From Piliocolobus tephrosceles (taxonomy: Eukaryota; Chordata; Mammalia; Primates; Cercopithecidae): a stretch of 64,000 bases of DNA. The notes below the pieces were generated by a model. That model saw only the letters and a list, made by a program, of their open reading frames with translations. It did no database searches and was not told the origin of the DNA. The position numbers and the translations under genes were made by a program. Of this stretch, positions 34,670 through 45,256 are shown one piece after another. The stretch spans positions 65,672,361 through 65,736,360 of the forward strand of contig NC_045446.1 of the NCBI RefSeq assembly GCF_002776525.5, in the 5' to 3' direction. Each line of letters starts with the position of its first letter. Position 1 is the first letter of the stretch.

Positions 34670-34975
34670 GGCCGGGCACGGTGGCTCAAGCCTGTAATCC
34701 CAGCACTTTGGGAGGCCGAGACGGGCGGATCACGAGGTCAGGAGATCGAGACCATCCTGACTAACACGGTGAAACCCCGTCTCTACTAAAAATACAAAAA
34801 CTTAGCCGGGCGAGGTGGCCGGCGCCTGTGGTCCCAGCTACTCGGGAGGCTGAGGCAGGAGAATGGCGTGAACCCGGGAGGCGGAGGTTGCAGTGAGCTG
34901 AGATCCAGCCACTGCACTCCAGCCTGGGCGACAGAGCAAGACTCCGTCTCAAAAAATAAATAAATAAATAAAATA
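34670..34975 (+). repeat. AluYR-type, cercopithecoid-like
   Basis: Forward, near-consensus young Alu with 'ggctcaagcctgtaatccc', 'gagacgggcggatcacgag' and 'gagatccagccactgcac'. The target duplication AAAATTGAATCC is on both sides. Confidence 0.93.
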
Positions 34976-37900
34976 AAATTGAATCCTTCAAACTCTTCCA
35001 GACCCTGCTCATATCCTATGTTACAGATGAGGAAATTGAGGTGCAGAGAGGTGCAGTGACTTTCCAAGGTCACCGATGAACAATGGCAGGGACAGATCCC
35101 AACACAGACTTCCTGAGTCCCAGGCTGGGCTTCTCCTGCTTTGCCAGACTACTATCCTCTGCCTGTTCCTCCTCAGAGAAGTCCCCACTCCAGTCACAGC
35201 CCTTTGTTAGCGTCGTGTGTATGTGCAAGGTGAGGTGTGAGAGGAACTGATGGGATAGCGCTCAGAGGACAGAGCAGGAATGGTCAGAGGACAGGGAAGG
35301 AATGGTCAGAGCTCACGTCTACGGGTTGTGTAAGAGTCGACCAGTTGGTGAATATGTGAGCAGAGGTGCGGAGTGGAGATCCTCACATCACTTAGTGTTC
35401 ATAACATCCTCTCCTATTCATTATTTTATCTGTGTGTCTCATCATCTTGTAGAGTATCAGTCCTATTTTACAAAGGGGGAACTTAAATGGTGGGCGCATA
35501 GCCAAGGAGTGGCAGACCTGGGGCAGGGTCTCCTAACCCCCAAGAGAGGGCATTTTGCACTCCATAGCACAGCAGGGCTGCACTGGGCTGAAGCAGATTA
35601 TAGCTGGTTTGGCAGGGTGTGGGGCGTGGTCAGAGCTCAGGAGTTCCTTTTCTGAGTGTCAGGGATGCTAAGACAAGGGAGGACAGCCCTGTAGCCCACC
35701 TGGGCATCGCTATTATTACAGGCTCAGCAGCACCTAAGGGACACGAGAACAAGAAGGGAAGGGAAAGGCAGGACGGTAGTTAACACACATCCTCCATCCC
35801 ACCAGCCCTTCAGGCCTGGTCTTGCAGGCACTGGAGCCGGTTGCATGGGTTGCCAGAGGAAGCCTGAGAGAGGGAGGCTGGGAGAGGGGGCAGGGAACCT
35901 GAGCCTGTGCATATGTCAATACCCAGCAAACACCTGTGTAGGGGGGCGGGGTGCATTTGGGTTACTGGAGTTACACAGATATGTGTGTACATGGATTGTG
36001 TGAAGAGACTGCTTAAGTGCCATGTGTGTGCACCATGTGTGTGGGTGCAAACACGCCTGCATATATATAGCGTGTCAGTGGGATTGTGTCTGCTGGGTAT
36101 TGTGCCAGGCATGTGGGTGAAGGCGCTGGAGTTCCTATGTGGCTTTGCTCAGCACCAGGATTGCAGAGGGGTGGGGGCGGGCCTGCCCTGGGAGGAGGAG
36201 GAGGGGAGGAATCATGTACCCACCCGTCCCCACGTGGACCGGCTGCCCACCCTCCAACGTGGCAGCACGCAGGACAGCCCTTTTTGGATAGAAGGCCCCA
36301 TGCTCCAAGAGAGAGAATCCGAGATTACAGAAATCGTGTTTTCCTGACTCATGCCTTGGGCTGAGAGCACATTCTTGGCTCCTGGACAGCATCTCAAAGA
36401 AGAGCTGCCTACAGCAGCCCTGGCTCCCTGAGGGAGGGGGCTGACCCTGGACTGGCAGTTGGAGCTTTCTGGGCTCCAGTTTTATACCAATGTAAAAAGA
36501 AGGGGATTAAACTTCCTTCTGATTAACGTTCTATAATTAAAAGTGAGACACAGTTGATGGTGCCCAGCACAGAGCCTGGCAGTGGCAAAATGGCCCATAA
36601 ATGTCACTTCCTTCTCGTCCACTCCCTGCCTTCCCATGGATATGGCATAAACAGACCTGATTCAAAACCCAGCTCTGACTCTGTCTTGTTGTGTGCCCTT
36701 GATGCTATTGCTTAGTCTCCTTGATCCTCAGTTTCTTCATGCTGAAAATGGGAACATTCTTCCTTACCTGAAAGGAATAAATATGATAATAAATGTGAAT
36801 ATGTTGCACACTTAAAGGACATGCTAGTTTTTCTTCTAGGATTCTATGGGGTGAAGACTGAGTGAATCTAGCCACTGGGGCCAAAGAAAGCTGTTTCTGC
36901 AGCACCTGGCAAAACTGGGCCTACATAACCCCTGGGTCATTAGAGGGTACTGTGGGAGAAAGAGGGCTGGGAGTCCAGGGCTTAGGCTCCAGCCCAGCTC
37001 CACCTCTGATTTGCTGTGTGACCTTGGGTAAATTCCTGCCCTCTCTGGGCCTCCGTTTTCCTCTCTGTATAGTGTGGATGCCACTGGATTTGATGGTTTT
37101 TTACTTCCTGCTCTCCACACCTCCCGGGACCTAGGGACCCAGAGGATTTCCAGCCGGCCTCCACGTGCCAGGCACCAGGACCACTTCCTGCAGGTAAGCG
37201 AGGCACAGGAGGAGTCCAGAGACCACATGCTTGAGAGTTTCTCTGCTTATCAGACTCTTCTCCCCCACCCGCTAAAAGAGTGCTTTTTCCAGAAAGCTCT
37301 GCCCGGAATGTGGGGGAAGGGCCACAGTCAGTCTGGGTTGTGCTCAGAGCTAAGAATATTGTGGCAAAGGCTCTTGACGACTTTGGAAGGGCGGGGTCTT
37401 TGCCGATCTTGGAAATTTAAAGGAGCCGTTGCTTTTCCTTCTTCAGGGAGACTGTGCTAGGGGCACAGCAGACTCAGGGCAGCCACTTCTCATCCCCTGG
37501 CTGGCTGTGCTTACCCAGTGCCTCTTCCATACTGTCCCTTTGCTGGAGCTGGGGACTCAGAGTGACAAGGAAAAGACCCCGCCCTTCCAAAGTCTCCGGT
37601 GACGGTTCACTGGCTATACAGGGTGATAACAGAGAGAATGCAGCAGCGGGATAGGCCACAGAGGAGGCTTCTGTGAGGTTAGTGGGGGTCGGGTGGGGGT
37701 CAGGCCTTCAGATCCAGCCCACCTTAGGCCTCAGCTTTGCTGTCTGTAAAGGCAGATCCTCTCTCCTGTGACCTCTCATGATACTGGGTCTATTTAACAG
37801 CATGAGCCTTGGTTTATCCCTCAAAATGGGACAGTCACAGCACTCTCAGCCTCCCCCTCAGGTGTTGGTGAAGCTTAAAAGAGCTAAGAGATGTAAGAGT

Positions 37901-38118
37901 GTAGAGGAAGGAAGTCTGGTCGGGATTTTGACATCTGAACCTGCTGAAAACCCAGGCGACCCTCTCTGTTCTGCCAGCATTGATGGGCACTCTTTGTTTC
38001 TGCCCTGTCCTCAGCTTTGACCAAGTCACAAGGAAGCCTGAGGGCCAATGTGAGGGTGGGAGTAGAGAGTGGGGTCTGGCCTGGGACCCGGGAGTTCTCC
38101 TTGGATAAACAAGAATTT
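34976..38118. other. Intergenic, possible regulatory sequence
   Basis: Contains MIR pieces (about 35,010-35,110, 36,650-36,790 and 36,990-37,080), a 22-bp unit repeated twice at 35,262-35,305, TG-rich sequence near 36,010-36,065, and the inverted repeat at 37,379-37,594. No exon recognised. Confidence 0.5.
37379..37594. repeat. Perfect 23-bp inverted repeat with GC box
   Basis: The left arm 37,379-37,401 and right arm 37,572-37,594 are exact reverse complements and contain AAGGGCGGGGTC. They are separated by 170 bp of apparently unique sequence. The GC-box core would suit Sp/KLF factors. Function is unknown. Confidence 0.9.
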
Positions 38119-38121
38119 ATC

Positions 38122-38394
38122 TTTTTTTTTGAGATGGAGTCTCCGTCTGTCACCCATGCTGGAGTGCAATGGCAACATCTCAGCTCACTGCAACCTCCAC
38201 CTCTCAGGTTCAAGCGATTCTCCCGCCTCAGCCTCCTGAGTAGCTGGGATTACAGGCACATGACACCACAGCTGGCTAATTTTCATATTTTTTATTAGAG
38301 ATGGGGTTTCACTATTTTGGCCAGGCTAATCTTGAACTCCTGACCTCAGGTGATCCACCCGCCTCAGCCTCCCAAAGTGCTGGGATTACAGGCG
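38122..38394 (-). repeat. Alu, truncated at its 5' end
   Basis: Reverse Alu from poly-T to 'tgggattacaggcg', where it stops short of the usual end. Confidence 0.9.
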
Positions 38395-38439
38395 GAAGGT
38401 TTTGTTAATAATCAGACCTGTCCTAAAAAAGAATGTGGG

Positions 38440-38756
38440 GGCCGGGCGCGGTGGCTCAAGCCTGTAATCCCAGCACTTTGGGAGGCCGAGACGGGCGGAT
38501 CACGAGGTCAGGAGATCGAGACTATCCTGGCTAACACAGTGAAACCCCGTCTCTACTAAAAATACAAAAAACTAGCTGGGCAAGGTGGCGGGCGCCTGTA
38601 GTCCCAGCTACACAGGAGGCTGAGGCAGGAGAATGGCGTACACCTGGGAGGCAGGGCTTTCAGTGAGCTAAGATCCGGCCACTGCACTCCAGCCTGGGTG
38701 AAAGAGCCAGACTCCGTCTCAAAAAAACAAAAAAGCAAAACAACAACAACAACAAC
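38440..38756 (+). repeat. AluYR-type, cercopithecoid-like
   Basis: Forward young Alu with 'gagacgggcggatcacgag' and 'gatccggccactgcactcc', and an AAC-rich tail. A perfect 15-bp duplication, AAAAAGAATGTGGGG, lies at 38,425-38,439 and 38,757-38,771. Confidence 0.95.
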
Positions 38757-38771
38757 AAAAAGAATGTGGGG

Positions 38772-40280
38772 CTGCCTCTGAAGGAGGTGAGCTCTCTCTT
38801 AGAGGTGCCTGGGTGCTTGCCTTTTTGGGATACTGAAGAGAGGGCTTCTGCTTGGGGCTGCAGACAGGAACCCCTGACCTCTGAGATGCCTTGCAGCTCA
38901 GAGTCTTTAATACATATATTCCAGATCCTTCGACTCGGAGATTTTGACATGTTAAGATTCCTTAGCTGGATTCAAAGACTCCTTGGGGGCTTTGAGTGAA
39001 AGTAATCTCTGATTCCTTGACCCTGAACCACAGAGTCTGAAGCTTTTGGGATCTGAGATTTCCCACAGTCCTTGTACTCAAAAGACTCTGAGCAGCAGAA
39101 GCCTACCCAGACAGAGAGGTTTGTCACCACCACCAGGCTTCCCCACAACCATAACGGAGGGCAGGGACCCAGGTGATTGACTCATTTGCTGGGTGCTGGT
39201 ATTTTTTTGTTCCTCAGGATCCAGGCAGGCACCTAGAAGAAAGAAGACGCTCAACACAGTTTGTTGATTGATTGAATGAATGAATGAATGAATGAAGAGT
39301 CCCTACCCTGTCCCTTTCTCTCCATACTGTGTCCATCCAATAGGTATCATTAAACTACTAAAGAAGACTTTTTGGAGGGTAGGGAGGAGCCTCGTTGGCC
39401 AAGTCTTTCCTTTGGCTGCCATCATCTAGGCTGCAAGCTTCTGACCAGAAATTGAGCCACGGTAGCCCAGATTATTTAGGGTTTCCTAAACAATCTGCCT
39501 CACTGAATTCCCTACTAACATGCGCATACCCCTCAGATGGACATTGCACAGGGCAAGGACTTTGTTCAGCTCTCAGCTGTGTCCTCAGCACCTAGAATAG
39601 TAATGAATACCCTAGCTTAACTCCGAGGTCAAGGAGTTATCAGTTTTCGAGGGTGGGGTAGGAATTGACAGTGAGACCTGAGGCCTGTGGGAGGGGACCC
39701 AAACAGGGAGGGGATGCAATAGGGAGAGGGCCTGGGGTGACAAGGATTGAGAAAGGGAGAGAGAGGGGGAAAAAAGCAAGGGATGCCTTAGCACCACATT
39801 TCACAGCCAAGGGAACAGAGGCCCAGAAAGGGAAAGTAACCTGCTTAGGGTCACACAGCACCTTGCTCAGGTTTTCCTTCCTCTGCACTCCTCCAAGCCC
39901 AGCCAGACCACCTGAAGTTCCCCAGGCATCTCTGCTTCTATTACTCCAAGACTTGAACTTTCCGGGTGCCAGGCAGGTACTGGGTCCGGTTGGCTCCCTC
40001 TCCCTCTGGCCGTCGCTGAGGTTGAGGTTTTTTGAATGAACAAACATGGAGAAGGGCACTGCCTTCAGAAGCCTGACCGTCTCCCCTGAGAGGGAGAGGG
40101 GTGCATAGGACTCAATTATGTTTCAGCTTGAAAATGGGGGAGAGCGGGCAGAATGGGAGATGGCTCTGCTTGGAGCAGAGCCCCTGAGGGGAAAAGGGTG
40201 CCTGAAGGAATGTGCAATTAGGAGTGGGCTAGCTTGTGCAGAGAGCCTGGGGGTGGGAGGAATCTGGCACTCTGAAAGAC
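38772..40280. other. Distal 5' flank of SERPINH1
   Basis: No gene seen. Holds a short GAAT repeat (near 39,276-39,296) and unassigned sequence that turns GC-rich from about 40,250. Confidence 0.5.
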
Positions 40281-40456
40281 ACGCTGGTCCCCGTGGGGAC
40301 TCCCGGCGCCCGGCAACCCGGGCCGCCGAGGGGGGCAGTAGGACCCAGGAACCGGGAGGCGCCGGCAGAGGGAGGGGCCGGGGGCTGGGGAGGTTTGAGG
40401 GAGGTCTTTGGCTTTTTTTGGCGGAGCTGGGGCGCCGTCCGGAAGCGTTTCCAACT

Positions 40457-40469
40457 TTCCAGAAGTTTC
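40457..40469 (+). promoter_or_regulatory. SERPINH1: Heat-shock element
   Basis: Three alternating perfect pentamers: TTC (40,457-40,459), GAA (40,462-40,464) and TTC (40,467-40,469), the minimal HSF1 trimer site. It lies about 33 bp upstream of the TATA box, matching the known heat induction of HSP47. Confidence 0.93.
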
Positions 40470-40501
40470 TCGGGACGGGCAGGAGGGGGTGGGGACTGCC
40501 A

Positions 40502-40507
40502 TATATA
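40502..40507 (+). promoter_or_regulatory. SERPINH1: TATA box
   Basis: CATATATAG context. A start about 30 bp downstream puts transcription near 40,530. Confidence 0.85.
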
Positions 40508-40531
40508 GATCCCAGGAGCGGGGGAACGGGC

Positions 40532-40599
40532 GAAGAGCAGAATCGTGTCGTGGCTCGAGAGCGAGAGTCAGGTCCCGGCGCCAGCCCAGCCCGACCCAG
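40532..40599 (+). other. SERPINH1: SERPINH1 exon 1 (5' UTR, non-coding)
   Basis: The end is set by a strong donor, CCCAG|GTGAGG (intron starts 40,600). The start is estimated from the TATA box and may be off by a few bases. The exon contains no ATG. Confidence 0.8.
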
Positions 40600-42011
40600 G
40601 TGAGGCGCGAGAGACGCCTGCGTGCGGCCCGGGGGCGCGCCGAGCAATCTGGGGGTGCGCGAGTGAGTGAGAAGGGCGAGGGGACCCTGCGAAGCGTTGG
40701 GGGCCAAGCCAGAGCCTGCAAACTGGAGACCCCGGCACTTTGTGGGCCGCTGGAGGGTTTGGAATCGAGAGCCCAGGGCTAGCCAGTGATGGAGCCAGCT
40801 GAGGGCTAGGGCGGAGATAGGAGCCGGGGTGGGAGTCCGTGCACTCGGAGGACTGGGAAAAAGTGCAGGGACCCCTAGAAGGTGGTGGTGGCAGAGATGA
40901 GACTAGGTGCTGTGTAAAGGGACCTGGAGGCGGAGAGCAGAGCCTGTGTGGAAAGAAACAGAGGACGAAGGAGATGGGGTCCGGTGCCTCTTCCCGCAGG
41001 GGTAGGGAGGACAGGCCGGCCTCGCAGTTCCAGGTCACTTCCGTTCTATGGTTGAGACTCAGGGGCAGCAGTGATTGGTGGCCCAGCCTCCTCACAGGCT
41101 TGCTGAGGGAACCTGAGCCTCCTGAAGGTAGTAGGGTGGTGGGAAAGGAGGTGAAATAGTCTTGACTCCTGGGGCCCATGTGCTCTGATAGAAGTGGGCG
41201 ATAGTGGCTCAATTTCTCATCAGCAGCTTGCAGCCTGGATGATGGCAGTCAAGGGAAACACTTGGCCAGCGAGGCTCCCTACCCTCCGAAAAAGGGAGTA
41301 GGGGTCAGCAGGGTCTGCTCTGGTTTGGGGATGAAGGGGCTGACTAGAAGGATTTGAGTCTCTCCTTCTGTCCACTGCCACCGGGTTCTTGGAGTAACTG
41401 CAGGGTTTAAACTGCAGAGTCTAACTTCCAGAGGCTGGGGTTCCCTGCCCCCCAGCTTAGAAACATTCCTGAGGTGGCTGGAGAGCAGGAGGGACAATGG
41501 ATGCACTTCCACACTGGCCCAGAGTCTCAGCCCCTCCTCTTCCTTTTTTTCCGGCTGGTCCCTCTGGGCTGTAGGGCCCAGATGGAGGCCTGGGGAAAAT
41601 GAGGGGGGCTTTGGTTCTCCGGAATTCCGGCCGGGGCCACACCCTGCTGTCTTCAGATGGTTCCTGTACCCATCCCCCCTTCCCATCCTCTCCTTTGTCT
41701 CCTCTGTCACCGGGACTCCCTGCAGAGATTTTTTGTACTGGCTGTGTAACAGGACACCGCATGCAGCCCTCAGGAGGCGATTTGTGCTTCTGTGAGGAGG
41801 AACCCCTGTGCTAGGAAGGCGGACCTCTGTTTATCCCGAGGGACCTGGGGTGGCCCCCTGCCCTGGCCTCGTTTCTCCCATTGTACAGTGAGGTGGTCGA
41901 CCTCCAAGGGCCCTGTAGATTGGGAACTGGTTGTGCCCTCTGTGCCAGGGGCCTCCTCACCATCTGTCCTCTGCCCTCTCCCGTCCTCTTTACTCTTCTG
42001 TTTTCTTTCAG

Positions 42012-42055
42012 AATGAAAAAGGCAGGCATTGACCTCCCTCTGAGGCAGTTTCCAG
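42012..42055 (+). other. SERPINH1: Candidate alternative 5' UTR exon (44 nt)
   Basis: A pyrimidine-rich acceptor ('tgttttctttcag', AG at 42,010-42,011) and a CCAG|GTACTT donor frame 44 nt. It contains one ATG, which would open an upstream frame if the exon were included. No transcript data are available, so this is only a splice-signal prediction. Confidence 0.3.
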
Positions 42056-43959
42056 GTACTTTAGACCTCTCAAGTGTTTGGGACCCTCTGGTGGCCCCCA
42101 TCATCTCCTCCCTTTCCCTTCCAGACCCTGCTCAGTCCGACTAGCTGTGGCCACAGTCCTGGCTAGGTGATCTTGTATTTTCTTTGTGGGACTGTAACTC
42201 AGCTAACCTTGGCCTGAGGGCCGGCATTTCTCTGTGGCGAGATGGGCTGGGCTGTGGGAGGCTGGCCTGCTTGCAGTAACTTGCCTTTCCCCGTTTCTGC
42301 TGCTGGGTTTAATGGGGCTGCCCTTCTCCCCAGTAGCGCATCTCCCTTCAGAGATCCATGTGCAGATGGGAAGGGAGTTAAGGCCAAGAAGGCTCCTGGA
42401 GTCCCCTGGCAAATACGTGGCACCCCCAGGGGCCTGAATCAGACCTGCTTCCCAGGCTGGAAGCCCCCCTCTGCCGGCCGGTGGAGACAGTTCGGCTTCC
42501 TGCCTGCCACGTCACCACCAGGAGCAGGCGCTAAGCTGCTGCGGGCCTAGCGAGCTGCCTGAGGAATCCCAAACCAGTTATTTGGAGCTTGCTTGAGAAG
42601 CCCCTCCCAGTCCTTTGAGGTTCTGGCTGGTGGGGGTGGGGGCTGTCAAGATGGTACCTGCCACGTTGCATGGCTGGGAGTGGGCTCTTCAGCTACCTCC
42701 TCTGGGAAGGGAGGCTGGTGGCCTCTGTTGCGGTCTGAGCTCCAGCATCACTGGTCTGGATCAGAGGTGGCGTTTGAGTAGGGTGGCCATATGCCTATTA
42801 TCCTGGTGTAATAATTAGTAGTGCCCATTTTACTTTTATAAGTTTCCTTGTTTGTGCAATAAATTATATGGTTGTTCTGCCTTTGAGGCTCCAGTTCTGG
42901 CAGGGAAGGAGCCAGGGCTGGGAGGAAGGTGTCTTGGGGTTTATTCTAGGCCCCAAGATCCCCCCTTCATTTTAGGGTAAGACTCAGATATCCCCGCTCC
43001 TGCCAGACATGTGTAGATCTCTGGGCCTTCCCTCTTCTCCCCACCTCCCTCCCCTTGGACCCTTTGCTTCTTTTATACTGCACCTTCAAGGCTTCAAGGA
43101 GGGTGGCAGTCCCCGGAGACGGGGAACCTGTCCAGGTTTTTGGGATGGCAGCGGTAGAGTCTTCCCAGAAATACAGTGGTCCCCAGGCAGCCAGAGTCCT
43201 GAGGGTCTTCCACCAGGATCTCAAATTTCGGTCTTCTTCAAGGATGACCACAAGTTGGGATCTACCAGAGCAGTGGTATTGCAGCCTCCATCAGGGTTCC
43301 TTCTATCCTTCCCTTTGCCCTGTCATCTCTCCTGTGCTGTTGCATGACGTAGAGGAGGATAATGGCCTGAAGGGAGAGAGGGAGTGTGAAAGTATCCCAG
43401 GAACAGAGACTGTCCCAACTGGAGGCCCCAGAGAGGGGACTGGGGCTTGTCTTGGGGGCCACTGCTACTGCTGGGGCTTGGGGAGGAGGCCTGAGGGCAA
43501 CCCTGAAGCCTTGGAGCAAAGGGCCTGTGTGGCAGAGGCTGTCAGATGGGAGGGCAGAATGGAATCTGACATGGCTCCAGCTTCCTTGGAGGCTGAGTGC
43601 ACCTCTGGCCAGCTGCTGGTGATGGGGGAGGGGGTCACTGCTCTATCGAGCTTTGTGTGACTCACCCTTTTCCCTAGTATCGTGTCCTTGTGCTATGTCA
43701 GGAAGCCTCCTTCCCACCCCCACCGAGTCTTCAAAGGAGTCGGTCCCCCAGGAGCTTTTGTCCTGGGGATTTCCCATCTGCACCAGGAGCACTGTGGGCA
43801 GTTGGACATTCCAAGTTCCTGCCCAGACAGAAGCCTTGGGCATGGAGACCTGGACCCTTCAGCCTGGAAAAGGGAGACTGAGGCTGAGTGGACACAGGAC
43901 ACACACACACTCTCAGGGTCACCCCTGGGGCAGCAGATTGAAGCATCTGGGCTCCCCAT

Positions 43960-43990
43960 TTAATGAGTGACCCAACCGGTGACTCATTAA
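43960..43990. promoter_or_regulatory. SERPINH1: Imperfect palindrome with AP-1 site
   Basis: Arms 43,960-43,972 and 43,978-43,990 pair with one mismatch around a 5-nt spacer. The right arm contains a perfect AP-1 motif, TGACTCA. Regulatory meaning is inferred. Confidence 0.5.
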
Positions 43991-44600
43991 CGTCCCAGAG
44001 CAGAATGAAAGGCATGGGGGCGGGGCAGCCCTCCAGCTCTGTCCATCATCCCTTGCCCAGGCATCTGGGCTTCCTGTAGATTCTCAGCTCAGCTGCTGCT
44101 TTTTCTCACTGGAAAAGGGCCCCCAGGGTTATGTGAGATCAGGGCTGACCACTCTATAAAACTGATGAGGACTCCAGGTCTGGCCAAGTGACCCTGTTTT
44201 ACCTTCATTCAGGAAGAGCTGAGGCCTACTGTGTACTAGGCACGGGGGATATAGTGGCAACCAGATTGGCTAGGTTTTCTGTCCTTCTGGAGGCCACAGC
44301 CTACTTAGCAGAAATAGATATGTAATAAACACACAAATAAGTGGAAGTGTTGGCTGGCCAATGCAGGAAATCAATAAGGTGGTCTGGTGGTGACTTGCTG
44401 GGAATGCTGCTTTGAGTAGGGAGGTCACAGAGGCCTCTGAGAGGCAGGCTGGCAACCCTGAGTCAGGTATGGGATTCCTGGACTGTGGGCTCTTTTACCC
44501 CCATCTCCAGGGGACTTGTGGTAGCCAGAGAGCTGGGGGTGGTTGTTGGGGGAGGAAGGCCTTGGGCTTCAAGACCACCCTGTCTATGCAACCCTCACAG

Positions 44601-45256
44601 GCCCACCGTGGTGCACGAAAACCACCTCCTAGCCATGCACTCCCTCCTGCTCCTCAGCGCCTTCTGCCTTCTTACCGTGGCCCTGACCGCCGAGGTGAAG
44701 AAACCTGCAGCTGCAGCAGCTCCTGGAACCGCAGAGAAGTTGAGCCCCAAGGCGGCCACGCTTGCTGAGCGCAGCGCCGGCCTGGCCTTCAGCCTGTACC
44801 AGGCCATGGCCAAGGACCAGGCAGTGGAGAACATCCTGGTGTCGCCCGTGGTGGTGGCCTCGTCGCTGGGGCTCGTGTCGCTGGGTGGCAAGGCGACCAC
44901 GGCGTCGCAGGCCAAGGCAGTGCTGAGCGCTGAGCAGCTGCGCGACGAGGAGGTGCACACCGGCCTGGGCGAGCTGCTGCGCTCACTCAGCAACTCCACG
45001 GCGCGCAACGTGACTTGGAAGCTGGGCAGCCGCCTATACGGACCCAGTTCCGTGAGCTTCGCTGATGACTTCGTGCGCAGCAGCAAGCAGCACTACAACT
45101 GCGAGCACTCCAAGATCAACTTCCGCGACAAGCGCAGCGCGCTGCAGTCCATCAACGAGTGGGCCGCGCAGACCACAGACGGCAAGCTGCCTGAGGTCAC
45201 CAAGGACGTGGAGCGCACGGACGGCGCCCTGCTAGTCAACGCCATGTTCTTCAAGC
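44601..45256 (+). other. SERPINH1: SERPINH1 exon 2
   Basis: Acceptor 'accctcacag' ends at 44,600. 34 nt of 5' UTR precede the ATG at 44,635. The donor is AAGC|GTGAGT. Encodes residues 1-207 plus the first base of codon 208. Confidence 0.95.

Larger units (their letters stand above)
40290..40720 (+). promoter_or_regulatory. SERPINH1: SERPINH1 CpG-rich promoter region
   Basis: A CpG- and GC-rich block surrounds exon 1 and includes several G-rich Sp-type sites between the heat-shock element and the TATA box. The minus-strand frames of 167-214 residues across it are composition-driven and have no family resemblance. The promoter assignment follows from the HSE, TATA box and first splice donor listed separately. 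Confidence 0.85.
40600..44600 (+). other. SERPINH1: SERPINH1 intron 1
   Basis: A 4-kb intron free of recognisable Alus, unlike its surroundings. It contains a candidate small exon (42,012-42,055) and an AP-1-like palindrome (43,960-43,990). Intron 1 of the rodent gene is known to carry transcriptional control elements, so the lack of young insertions could reflect constraint. That reading is inference. Confidence 0.75.

Noticed and set aside
40123..41212. Minus-strand frames of 167-214 residues across SERPINH1 exon 1
   Set aside because: Shadow frames of a GC-rich promoter and intron start, proline- and serine-rich, with no splice or homology support.
44485..44634. Longer N-terminus for SERPINH1 from an upstream in-frame ATG
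   Set aside because: These codons lie in intron 1, upstream of the acceptor at 44,600. The known leader begins at 44,635.
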